Source: Bacteroidales bacterium (GTDB lineage Bacteria; Bacteroidota; Bacteroidia; Bacteroidales; UBA12170). Taken from it: DNA of 34,788 bases. The position numbers and the translations under genes were made by a program. Shown in pieces: positions 15,656 through 23,119 of the stretch. The stretch's first letter is position 1. Every line of letters starts with the position of its first letter. Location: contig JAGGWH010000133.1 of NCBI GenBank assembly GCA_021157585.1, forward strand, positions 1 to 34,788, in the 5' to 3' direction. The notes under the pieces are model-generated. The model was not told where the DNA came from, did not search any database, and worked only from the letters and a program-made list of their open reading frames with translations.

Positions 15656-16900
15656 TTAAAAACTGTATTTTATTTTAATGTAAGCCATGGAGTTGTCTTT
15701 ATACTGTCCAAAGCGTCCACTTTCATCGCCTACAAAAACATTTGCTCCTAATAAAATAGAAAAACTATCGTCGTAGTCGTAAGTGATTTTTGGGCGAATT
15801 AAGGCATCTTCATTACTAAGTCCTATGTAAGAGAAGAGCTCTAAATGAAGTGTTTCTCGTAGTACATCAGCATGAGCTAAAAATGTTAAGGTATTTTCGG
15901 TTTCCTGACTTAGCATTCCCGGTTCGTAATCCAGTATATACTGTTGAATAAATTGAGTGCTGAATTTTACGGATTTAATATTAAAATCGAGTCCTAAAAC
16001 ATAATGCAAATAGTCTTTTTCAACTAAAGCATCAACAGCTTGTATATCTTCAGTTTGGAAATATTTTCCATTATAATAAGCAGCTTCACCTCTAAATATC
16101 ACACCTTTTATTTGTGTGCTAAATGATCCTCCTCCAAGTGTTAAGCGGTGATATTCGGGAGTAACATTTAAAGTTGTTAAAATTGGAGATTGTGTGTTTG
16201 GATCCATTCCAAAAGTTTTATTTACGTGCATCACGGGTATATCGTCCCAAGTATAGCCTCCCATAATTTCAAAATCTACAAAAGAAGTTATTCCTGTAAA
16301 CTTGGCAAACACTTCGCTATTTTCCAGACTGGGGGTTACGTTTTTCTTACTATTATCAAAAGTTGGTTGAATAGGAAATTCGGGTTGAATATACCAAATA
16401 GAATTTGATGCTGGAGTTTCTATTGCTGTAAAAAACGGAATCCAAATAAGTTCAAAAGTATTGTTTCCGAAATAATAATCCACTTTTGTAGCATAAACAC
16501 CGGATCTGATTTCATCAAAATCAGGTAGAAGAAATTCTGTAAGGTTTAAGGGTGAAACTACATCGGTAATAAAAACGCCATCGGCTTTACCCCAAACTAC
16601 TTGTTGTTTACCAATACGGATATCGAAATTATTGAAATATAAGTCGAGATAAATCTCACGCATATTAAATTTCAAACTATCTGTATTATAAGAATAAAGC
16701 ATAGGATTGGCTTTAAAAGCTACTTTGCTTCCACGTTTCTCAAAATTCAAATTAAGTGTATTTTGTAATATTGAGAAGTCGCCACTATCAAATAAAACTC
16801 CGGTATAATTTCTGGCATATCCGGAAATATCTACATCCTGTGATTTTAGCATAGGAGTTATTAGAAGCGTTAAAATGATTAGTATGTTAATTTTCTTCAT
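15656..16900 (-). CDS. DUF1302-like outer-membrane beta-barrel
   Basis: A 414-residue outer-membrane protein with signal peptide (1-20, MKKINILIILTLLITPMLKS) and a barrel of alternating strands ending in a terminal aromatic (YIKIKYSF). Blocks typical of the DUF1302 group are visible: LNLNFEKRG, MREIYLDLYFNNFDIRIGKQQVVWGKADG (about 81-109) and ITDVVSPLNLTEFLLPDFDEIR. DUF1302 barrels often occur with RND/MMPL exporters and LolA-like or DUF1329 proteins, and are thought to be part of an envelope lipid or hydrophobic-compound route; none of that is proven here. It is the last gene of the operon, 18 bases after the OMPLA-like gene, and is followed by a strong terminator. A different porin family remains possible. 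Confidence 0.7.
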   Translation of the reverse strand: MKKINILIILTLLITPMLKSQDVDISGYARNYTGVLFDSGDFSILQNTLNLNFEKRGSKVAFKANPMLYSYNTDSLKFNMREIYLDLYFNNFDIRIGKQQVVWGKADGVFITDVVSPLNLTEFLLPDFDEIRSGVYATKVDYYFGNNTFELIWIPFFTAIETPASNSIWYIQPEFPIQPTFDNSKKNVTPSLENSEVFAKFTGITSFVDFEIMGGYTWDDIPVMHVNKTFGMDPNTQSPILTTLNVTPEYHRLTLGGGSFSTQIKGVIFRGEAAYYNGKYFQTEDIQAVDALVEKDYLHYVLGLDFNIKSVKFSTQFIQQYILDYEPGMLSQETENTLTFLAHADVLRETLHLELFSYIGLSNEDALIRPKITYDYDDSFSILLGANVFVGDESGRFGQYKDNSMAYIKIKYSF

Positions 16901-16918
16901 TTGTTATATTTTATTTTT

Positions 16919-17830
16919 TTAATTATTGAATCTAAGTATCTCTGTTACAACTCCAAAACTGATAAGAGAGAGTTGTCTGTCGAAATAAATATTATAATAA
17001 TCTCTGCCCCTAAAAATAGACACAAAAAGACCGACATCCTCTAAACCTGTAGGATAATAAGAGACCGTTAAGCTCAATTCGAGCCTTTTTTTGTCAAATG
17101 TTTTCCAATTGCTTACATCACCAAAAAGAATGGTTGATTTTCCTTTTATGGAGAATAATGCTTTGCCCTTGTTATTAGCATCACGTTTTCTGTTCAACTT
17201 AAATACTGAGAAAGAAGAATGCCAACGTAGTGTGCTAAAGAGTCCTTCCAATTCGTTTGTGGTAAAGCCCGGAGCATGATATTCGATGGATGAGCTATAA
17301 AACTGCATTGCTTTAAAGCGAGGATTATAATTGGTTTTAATAAATCCAAATTCAAGGTAGTTGGTTGCAAAATTACCGGTAATATGATTGATTTCTCCGT
17401 TTTCGAGAAAAGAATCTCCCTCTTGCCCGTTAGAATGATGAGCTATACGTCCGAAAAGATTCAAATGACTAAAGGGTGGTCGTTCTCCTAAAGCATAATA
17501 AACAGTTATTTGTGGAATATAGCTTGGTGTACGTACCGGAAAAGATTCTTCTTGATACATACGAAGAATTATTTGCGGTGTTAGTACTCCCATTAAACGA
17601 GCATTCTTACTTTTTCGGATATAAAAATTAGGAACAAAATTAGCTTCAAACCAAAGAGGATCAATATTTCCAACACCGCCTAAAATAGTAAAATAACTAT
17701 TTCCTTGGTTAACTTGAGATACTGTTGTTAAATCTATGATGCCTTTGTTTATATCAGTTTCTTGTCCTACCGCTATTTGTGCTAGCAGTAGAACAATAAA
17801 ACTAATTAGATAAACTTTTTTAAAAGCCAT
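16919..17830 (-). CDS. OMPLA-like outer-membrane phospholipase A candidate
   Basis: A 303-residue secreted beta-barrel with signal peptide (1-22). The segment NLFGRIAHHSNGQEGDSF contains HxSNG (His131, Ser133, Asn134), the active-site motif of outer-membrane phospholipase A, where His and Ser of HxSNG and a later Asn form the triad. Here Asn144 lies 11 residues after the Ser (12 in the E. coli enzyme). FVPNFYIRKSKNAR, FGFIKTNYNP and repeated Tyr-rich strands fit the 12-strand barrel. If active, it would cleave acyl chains from phospholipids in the outer leaflet. The ATG at 17830 is used; an upstream in-frame TTG at 17839 adds three residues. It lies 17 bases after the LolA-like gene. Without a search a non-enzymatic barrel cannot be excluded. 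Confidence 0.55.
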   Translation of the reverse strand: MAFKKVYLISFIVLLLAQIAVGQETDINKGIIDLTTVSQVNQGNSYFTILGGVGNIDPLWFEANFVPNFYIRKSKNARLMGVLTPQIILRMYQEESFPVRTPSYIPQITVYYALGERPPFSHLNLFGRIAHHSNGQEGDSFLENGEINHITGNFATNYLEFGFIKTNYNPRFKAMQFYSSSIEYHAPGFTTNELEGLFSTLRWHSSFSVFKLNRKRDANNKGKALFSIKGKSTILFGDVSNWKTFDKKRLELSLTVSYYPTGLEDVGLFVSIFRGRDYYNIYFDRQLSLISFGVVTEILRFNN

Positions 17831-17847
17831 TATTCCCAATTATATTT

Positions 17848-18630
17848 TTACATTCCGCGCATCATCATACGCTCGGTAAATAAAGATTCTTGTATTTTGT
17901 TTGTAATATTAATATCCCTTAAATCCATAGTTGTACGGTGGTTCTTTTGAACATTTTCCATTTCAGATAAATTTATGATTAAGAAACCATCATAGTCTTT
18001 GTACTCTTTAATATGAAGGATTTTTAAAAGGTCGCCATCTTCATCGTAGAATTCTTTTTTAAGACCAATAAAATCATTTTTAATAATCCATGTCTTGGTT
18101 TTAGAATACATATAATCTTCGTCTTTAGAAACACTTTCTACAACATAACATTCTTTGCCATCTATAGTTTCCTCGCCAATAAGTGTATGTGTATCGTCTT
18201 CTAATTTACGATCGCCTAAATCGTCGTAAGTAAAATCAGATCCCATAAAATAATCACTTTTACTATCGCTTGAAATACGTTTAGTTTTTTTAATGGCAGG
18301 AAGATAAATCCACTGGTCATCACTTTTGTTATCATCATCATAAGTCCAATTCATAAAAGAGGTGTTCTTAACATCAGCAGGAGTTAGAAAGAACATAATG
18401 CTCTTTTCTACTTTTCCAAGATCCTTTGTAAATTGTTTAATTGTACGAATGCGTGTGTTTCCGCTTTTGTTGGTTAAAGTCATTGTTAAAGTTGCAGTTT
18501 GCATAGGAGGAGTAGGTCTATTATAAACCTTTTCTATAATTTGTTTTCCGTTTAAATCTTGTGCCGATAACGAGCTGTATATGCCTAAACCAAAGATTAG
18601 GACAAGAATGGATATTTTAAATTTTTTCAT
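17848..18630 (-). CDS. Outer-membrane lipoprotein-sorting (LolA-like) protein
   Basis: A 260-residue periplasmic protein with signal peptide (1-23, SLSA-QD). The rest is beta-rich with family-typical phrases of the COG2834/LolA-like group: TATLTMTLTNKSGNTRIRTIKQF, a DDDNKSDDQWIYLPAIKKTKRISS block, SDFTYDDLGDR and YVVESVSKDEDYMYSKTKTWI. Canonical LolA carries lipoproteins across the periplasm in a hydrophobic half-barrel; this subgroup typically occurs next to MMPL exporters and is thought to ferry lipids or lipid-like molecules. It lies 8 bases after DUF2202 and 17 before the OMPLA-like gene, making it the likely periplasmic carrier of the operon. It is not the housekeeping LolA, which is shorter and lacks the DQWIYLP block. 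Confidence 0.85.
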   Translation of the reverse strand: MKKFKISILVLIFGLGIYSSLSAQDLNGKQIIEKVYNRPTPPMQTATLTMTLTNKSGNTRIRTIKQFTKDLGKVEKSIMFFLTPADVKNTSFMNWTYDDDNKSDDQWIYLPAIKKTKRISSDSKSDYFMGSDFTYDDLGDRKLEDDTHTLIGEETIDGKECYVVESVSKDEDYMYSKTKTWIIKNDFIGLKKEFYDEDGDLLKILHIKEYKDYDGFLIINLSEMENVQKNHRTTMDLRDINITNKIQESLFTERMMMRGM

Positions 18631-18638
18631 AATATTAT

Positions 18639-19244
18639 TTATTTTGAGATTATTTTTTCTAATTTTTCTTGTGAAATGTATTGTGCTTGATAATTGATGT
18701 CATATCTGTTTAGCCAACGTGTAAAAGCACGCATATGGTTCTCTGAACCTCGGAGCAAATTGGAATATACCAAAGAGATATCCTTACTATCAACATCTTC
18801 TTTTAGATATTTCTCCAGGTCGAAAATATCCACATCTTCAACGGTTGCACCAACCACAAGAGCTTGTTGTAAAGATTCGTTTCCTTGCGCAATTAAAGCA
18901 TCGTAAAGTTTCTGTAATTCAGAAGAATGAAAACTACCAATTTCCAAGTTTTTTTCATATGCTATTTCATATTTATCAAGTAAAGATGCGACATTGCTTT
19001 GATGATGATCTTCTGCTTTGGATATGTTTGAAAATATGCGAAGATCCCATTTGCTGTACAATGTTTTATAAACATCGCCGGCTAATTTTTCTTCTTCATA
19101 CATATGTAGCAAGCTTTCCTTTTCAGCTTGATTAACATCCTCTTTGGGCATGTCAACAGCTATACAATCGCTTTGTTGCGCGAATCCAATAGTTGAACTT
19201 AATAAAAGAACAGCAATAAGTACAAGATGTTTTAGATTTTTCAT
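18639..19244 (-). CDS. Secreted DUF2202 ferritin-like protein
   Basis: A 201-residue protein with signal peptide (1-22, IGFA-QQ). The mature part is all helical and matches DUF2202: LLHMYEEEKLAGDVYKTLYSKW (Glu50-52), FSNISKAEDHHQSN (Glu78, His80, His81), GSFHSSELQKLYDALIAQG, EDVDIFDLEKYL and YSNLLRGSENHMRAF (Glu/His). The paired Glu and His positions are those of a four-helix ferritin-like di-metal site. Function in the family is unknown; metal storage, peroxide handling or a structural role are all open. It starts two bases before the MMPL stop context (gap of 2), so it is translationally tied to the exporter, an unusual partner for such a protein. Confidence 0.88.
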   Translation of the reverse strand: MKNLKHLVLIAVLLLSSTIGFAQQSDCIAVDMPKEDVNQAEKESLLHMYEEEKLAGDVYKTLYSKWDLRIFSNISKAEDHHQSNVASLLDKYEIAYEKNLEIGSFHSSELQKLYDALIAQGNESLQQALVVGATVEDVDIFDLEKYLKEDVDSKDISLVYSNLLRGSENHMRAFTRWLNRYDINYQAQYISQEKLEKIISK

Positions 19245-19246
19245 TT

Positions 19247-21544
19247 TTACTTTTTCTTTTTAAGATAAACTTTTGTTTGATTCATTAAAACTAACATAAT
19301 GGTAAGTGTACCTATAAAGCTGGTAAACATATTCAAGGATACTAAAGCACCTAATTCACGGTTAGGTGGGAATACGGAAAATACTAAAACCATAAATCCT
19401 AAAATGACAACCACAGCATTAAAACTAATGGCACGACCGGAATGAGCCATAGTTTTTTGAGCAATTTCTAAACTGTTATTGCTCGTCTCAGCATTGTGCC
19501 GATATTGTTCAATAAAGTGAACGGCATAATCTATCCCTATTCCTATAGCAATACTTGAAAGCAGGGCTGTTGTTGAGTTTAGAGGGATATTTAAAAATCC
19601 CATAACACCAAATCCTATAACCGTAGTAATTAAAATAGGAACAGTACCAATCAATCCGATGGTAAATTTCTTAAACATTAACGAAAGCAGAACAATAACA
19701 ATAATGATGGAAAGGATAAGACTCATAACTTGTCCTTCGAGTATAAGATCTGTAAATACTAATCCTTTATATCCGCTTCCGGCATATTTAATATCAATAC
19801 CTAAATCGTTAAAATCTTTATTGTAAGTGTCAATTACAGCGATAGCAGAATTTATAGCTTTGGAGTTGTCGCTTTTTAGTTGAAAATTGACATTTAGTTT
19901 AGAATAATTGTAATCTACAACAGCATTTAAATTTTCCGGATCGCCTGACATTTCATAGAGCAATAAATATTGAGCAATCATATCTTGATCATCAGGAATG
20001 CTGTTGAATGCTTCATCATCGGCATTCATTACCTTATTCATTCGTTTTACATAATCAGTTAAGGTAAAGGAGTTTCCTACAACAGCTAAAGAATCAACTA
20101 AATTACTTTGCATTTTATCAACCAATTTTAATACTTGAGGGTTTTTAAAAGCATTTTCTTTTCCGTTAGCATCTAAAATTAGGTTTAAGGTGGTTGTTCC
20201 TCCAAAATGACTATTAATAAAATGATCAGTTAAAACGATATCACTGTCTTTTTCAAATTTTTCTAAAAAGCTGGAGTTAATCCATATTTTTTGCATTCCA
20301 ATAATCATCACAACAATTAAGACTGCTGTTCCGATAATAGAAACTTGTTTGTATTTTAAGATTCCGTTAGTTAACTTATCTGCTAAATGTGAACTGCTTC
20401 CTCCTTGTTTCTTTTTTGAGGCTTTTACTTTTGGAAGTCCAAAGGCTAAAATTCCGGCAGGTATGAAGACTAAGGAAAATACCATAGCCATTAAAACACC
20501 AAAAGAGGCAAATAATCCAAAGTATTTTATTGGATATACTTGTGAAGTAAGTAAAGAAACAAAACCAACAGCAGTAGTTACAGAGGTCATAATAACAGGT
20601 TTCCACATTTTAACTACCATATCACTTACAGCTTCTTTTTTTGTTGCTTGTGGGTTATGCATCAAAAATAATTGTAAATGACTGTAGAGGTGAATTCCGT
20701 CCGCTACTCCAATCGCTATAAGCATTACGGGAATCATTGTTGATACGGCATATATAGGAATATTTACCATTGCCATTAAACCGAAAGCCCAGATGGTAGA
20801 CAAAAACACTACTAACATGGTTAGTATAGTACTTTTTATGCTTCGTAAAGTGATAAATAGAACTATTGTAATTACTAATAAAACAATAGGAACCATTTTT
20901 TTCATATCGGCAGGACCAAGTAATGCCATAGTGCCTTCAATAATTGGTCGCCCTGCCACATAAATTTTTATATCATCTGTTTGATAAGAGTCTGCTAAAT
21001 CAAGAATTTCCTTATAAAATTCTTGCGAAAAAACACCATCTTCTATTTCGGCAATAACTACTGTAACGGTTTCGTCTTTAGAAACTAAACGACCGAATAC
21101 CATTTCGTTATTAAGTACATTCTCTCGAATTTTATCTAGTTTTTCTTGAGTTTTTGGAACGCGCTTGTAAAAGGCTTTAACATCCATCCCTTCCTCTGTT
21201 CCTATAATATTATCGGCAGTATATAAAGAAGTTACATCATCTTTATTAATTTGTTCAAGTTTTTGTAGTTTTCTTGTAAGTTTTTTTAAAGTATCGAGTG
21301 TTTCCGAATTGAATACACCATTTTTGTTTTCCAATGCAATAATAATTCCATCGTTAATGCCAAACCATTCTTCGGCCATATCGCTATAAACAAAAGCCGG
21401 ATGATCTTTGGGCATATATTCGTCTAGGTCTGTTTCCATGCGCGAATTTTCTTTCATCTTCATAAAGAAGACTACGGTTAGAATCAAGCTGATTCCCAGA
21501 ATTAACCAAGGTGTTTTTAATAATTTTAAAAGTATTTTTTGCAT
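19247..21544 (-). CDS. MMPL/RND-superfamily inner-membrane exporter
   Basis: A 765-residue predicted exporter (COG1033 type) with the two-fold RND layout. TM1 (about 12-28) is followed by a periplasmic loop (about 30-215) and helices about 217-385. The second half begins with a helix near 398-418, has a large loop to about 620 and five closing helices to about 757. The sterol-sensing-like segments carry the typical MIPVMLIAIGVADGIHLYSHL and SSIAIGIGIDYAVHFIEQYRH motifs, each with the conserved Gly-Asp proton-relay region. At half the size of drug RND pumps, it resembles MmpL/HpnN-type lipid movers that hand substrate to periplasmic carriers. It lies 17 bases after the TetR gene and 2 before DUF2202. 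The substrate is unknown; lipids or hydrophobic compounds are favoured by the LolA-like and OMPLA-like neighbours. Confidence 0.93.
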   Translation of the reverse strand: MQKILLKLLKTPWLILGISLILTVVFFMKMKENSRMETDLDEYMPKDHPAFVYSDMAEEWFGINDGIIIALENKNGVFNSETLDTLKKLTRKLQKLEQINKDDVTSLYTADNIIGTEEGMDVKAFYKRVPKTQEKLDKIRENVLNNEMVFGRLVSKDETVTVVIAEIEDGVFSQEFYKEILDLADSYQTDDIKIYVAGRPIIEGTMALLGPADMKKMVPIVLLVITIVLFITLRSIKSTILTMLVVFLSTIWAFGLMAMVNIPIYAVSTMIPVMLIAIGVADGIHLYSHLQLFLMHNPQATKKEAVSDMVVKMWKPVIMTSVTTAVGFVSLLTSQVYPIKYFGLFASFGVLMAMVFSLVFIPAGILAFGLPKVKASKKKQGGSSSHLADKLTNGILKYKQVSIIGTAVLIVVMIIGMQKIWINSSFLEKFEKDSDIVLTDHFINSHFGGTTTLNLILDANGKENAFKNPQVLKLVDKMQSNLVDSLAVVGNSFTLTDYVKRMNKVMNADDEAFNSIPDDQDMIAQYLLLYEMSGDPENLNAVVDYNYSKLNVNFQLKSDNSKAINSAIAVIDTYNKDFNDLGIDIKYAGSGYKGLVFTDLILEGQVMSLILSIIIVIVLLSLMFKKFTIGLIGTVPILITTVIGFGVMGFLNIPLNSTTALLSSIAIGIGIDYAVHFIEQYRHNAETSNNSLEIAQKTMAHSGRAISFNAVVVILGFMVLVFSVFPPNRELGALVSLNMFTSFIGTLTIMLVLMNQTKVYLKKKK

Positions 21545-21561
21545 GATATATAAATTAGTAA

Positions 21562-22140
21562 TTAGTGTTTCAATGCTTGAATAAGTGTTGAGAATAGGAT
21601 ATTTCCTTTTTCAACGAGATTGAAATTATGGCCGCTAAATTTCCACTGTCTAACCAATTGGCGCATAGATCCAAAAAACAGAATAGTAAACATTTCGATA
21701 TTAGCGCTTTCTGAAATTTGTTTTGCTTGTTTTAATTTTATGAGCATGCCTTTCACAATCTCCTCATTCATTTGTTGAATTTCCATCACTTTTTTAGCTA
21801 ATCGAGATTCGTTTTGAAAAATCTCTTCAGAAAAAATAACAGAAACTAAGCTTGGGTTATTTGCAAGACGATGCAATACTTGTGTATAAAAGTTTTGCAT
21901 TTTAATAAGAGGCTCGGATTTATCTTGCTCCAATATTTGTACTCTTTGCATAAGGTCTTCCTTAAACCCGTTCAAAACGGTACAAAGAATATCAAATTTG
22001 CTATCAAAATGTCTATATATTGCTGGTTCAGAAATTCCAATGGCTTTTGATATGTTCTTAATAGTTAAACCTTGTATCCCTTTTTCATCGATAATTTGTA
22101 TCGACTTTTCGATTATTTCTTCTTGTCTTTTAGATAACAT
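21562..22140 (-). CDS. TetR/AcrR-family repressor of the envelope operon
   Basis: A 192-residue regulator. The N-terminal helix-turn-helix (about 25-48) reads LTIKNISKAIGISEPAIYRHFDSKFDIL, with the hallmark AIYRHF. The C-terminal two thirds are helical and form the ligand-binding/dimerisation domain, too divergent to name a ligand. It is first in the operon, 17 bases before the MMPL exporter, so it most likely represses its own operon and responds to a molecule related to the exported substrate (inference). An imperfect dyad lies 26-92 bases upstream. The next gene upstream (ElbB) is divergent. Confidence 0.92.
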   Translation of the reverse strand: MLSKRQEEIIEKSIQIIDEKGIQGLTIKNISKAIGISEPAIYRHFDSKFDILCTVLNGFKEDLMQRVQILEQDKSEPLIKMQNFYTQVLHRLANNPSLVSVIFSEEIFQNESRLAKKVMEIQQMNEEIVKGMLIKLKQAKQISESANIEMFTILFFGSMRQLVRQWKFSGHNFNLVEKGNILFSTLIQALKH

Positions 22141-22165
22141 TATAAAAAAGTTAGTTAGTATTCGC

Positions 22166-22232
22166 TCACAAAGTAACTACATATTTTCGGACTGACCAAA
22201 TATTTAAATAAAAATATAGTAACTTATTGTGA
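22166..22232 (-). promoter_or_regulatory. Imperfect dyad upstream of the TetR operon
   Basis: TCACAAAGTAACTA (22166-22179) faces TAGTAACTTATTGTGA (22217-22232) as an imperfect inverted pair with a two-base indel. Between them is a near -7 box on the minus strand. This is a candidate operator only. Confidence 0.3.
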
Positions 22233-22368
22233 CAAAGATAATTACATTTTTTATTAAAAAGCAACGATAGTTTCAAATGTAAATAAAAAAAAACGGTTTA
22301 GTTGAGAGTATACAGAAATTAAATAATTAACATTTACTTTTGGTGTCGTTTTTTCTTTTAGGAATTTG

Positions 22369-22376
22369 TATCTTTG
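22369..22376 (+). promoter_or_regulatory. -7 box for elbB
   Basis: TATCTTTG is a full match to TAnnTTTG, 28 bases upstream of the elbB ATG. A TTTTGG lies further upstream than the usual -33 distance. Confidence 0.5.
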
Positions 22377-22404
22377 ATTAAGAGAATTTTTAAACGGATT
22401 AATT

Positions 22405-23055
22405 ATGAAAAAATTTGCTGTGGTTTTATCTGGTAGCGGTGTATTTGATGGAGCAGAAATACATGAAGCTACTTTAAGTTTATTGGCTATTGCACAAGCA
22501 GGAGCCGAATATGAAATTTTTGCACCTGATACTCCTCAACATCATGTTATAAATCATATAAGTGGTGAAGAAATGGACGAAACGCGCAATGTTCTTATTG
22601 AATCGGCACGTATTGCAAGGGGAAAAATAAAGGCTTTAACAGAATTTGATGCGTCGAATTTTGATGTTTTATTGTTTCCCGGAGGATTTGGTGCTGCAAA
22701 AAACCTGTCTTCATTAGCTTTTGACGGACCAAAATGTAGTGTTAATATAGATGTCGAAAATTCTATTAAAGCCATGCTTAGTGCAAAAAAGCCTATAGGA
22801 GCTTTATGTATTGCTCCGGCAGTTGTTGCTAGAGTTATAGAAGGTGTAAAAGTAACTATAGGACAAGATAAAGATACCGCTAATGCCATTGAGGCTATGG
22901 GTGGAATACATATAAATACCAATCATGGCGATGTTATTGAAGATGCTGTTTACAAAGTATTTACAACTCCTTGTTATATGCTCGATGCCAGTATAATAGA
23001 TATTTATAATGGTGCCAATAATGTAGTAAATGCAATTATGGAAAGTATAAAATAA
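22405..23055 (+). CDS. elbB: ElbB-type glyoxalase, DJ-1/PfpI superfamily
   Basis: A 216-residue cytosolic protein matching ElbB (ES1 family; 217 residues in E. coli). The start KKFAVVLSGSGVFDGAEIHEA is the family signature (Glu19 near the pocket). The nucleophile elbow is GALCIAPAV with Cys135, and FPGGFGAAKNLSSLAFDG is the conserved loop. The name comes from an effect on isoprenoid synthesis; the E. coli protein has weak glyoxalase activity towards glyoxal. The family resembles glutamine amidotransferases but here forms no operon. It is monocistronic, with its own promoter, and shares a bidirectional terminator with the convergent DUF4270 gene. Confidence 0.93.
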   Translation: MKKFAVVLSGSGVFDGAEIHEATLSLLAIAQAGAEYEIFAPDTPQHHVINHISGEEMDETRNVLIESARIARGKIKALTEFDASNFDVLLFPGGFGAAKNLSSLAFDGPKCSVNIDVENSIKAMLSAKKPIGALCIAPAVVARVIEGVKVTIGQDKDTANAIEAMGGIHINTNHGDVIEDAVYKVFTTPCYMLDASIIDIYNGANNVVNAIMESIK

Positions 23056-23114
23056 AAAAAGCATTCGTCAGATCTCGGTGAGAGCTCAGTCGAATGCTGA
23101 CAGATGCTTTTTTT
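23054..23114. terminator. Bidirectional terminator between elbB and the DUF4270 gene
   Basis: AAAAAAAGCAT (23054-23064) pairs perfectly with ATGCTTTTTTT (23104-23114), continued by GTCAG/CTGAC after a 2x2 mismatch. An alternative inner stem is GCATTCG (23061-23067) with CGAATGC (23091-23097). The A-run and T-run let it act in both directions. The loop region holds the REP-like string GAGCTCAGTCGAA. Confidence 0.85.
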
Positions 23115-23119
23115 ATAAT

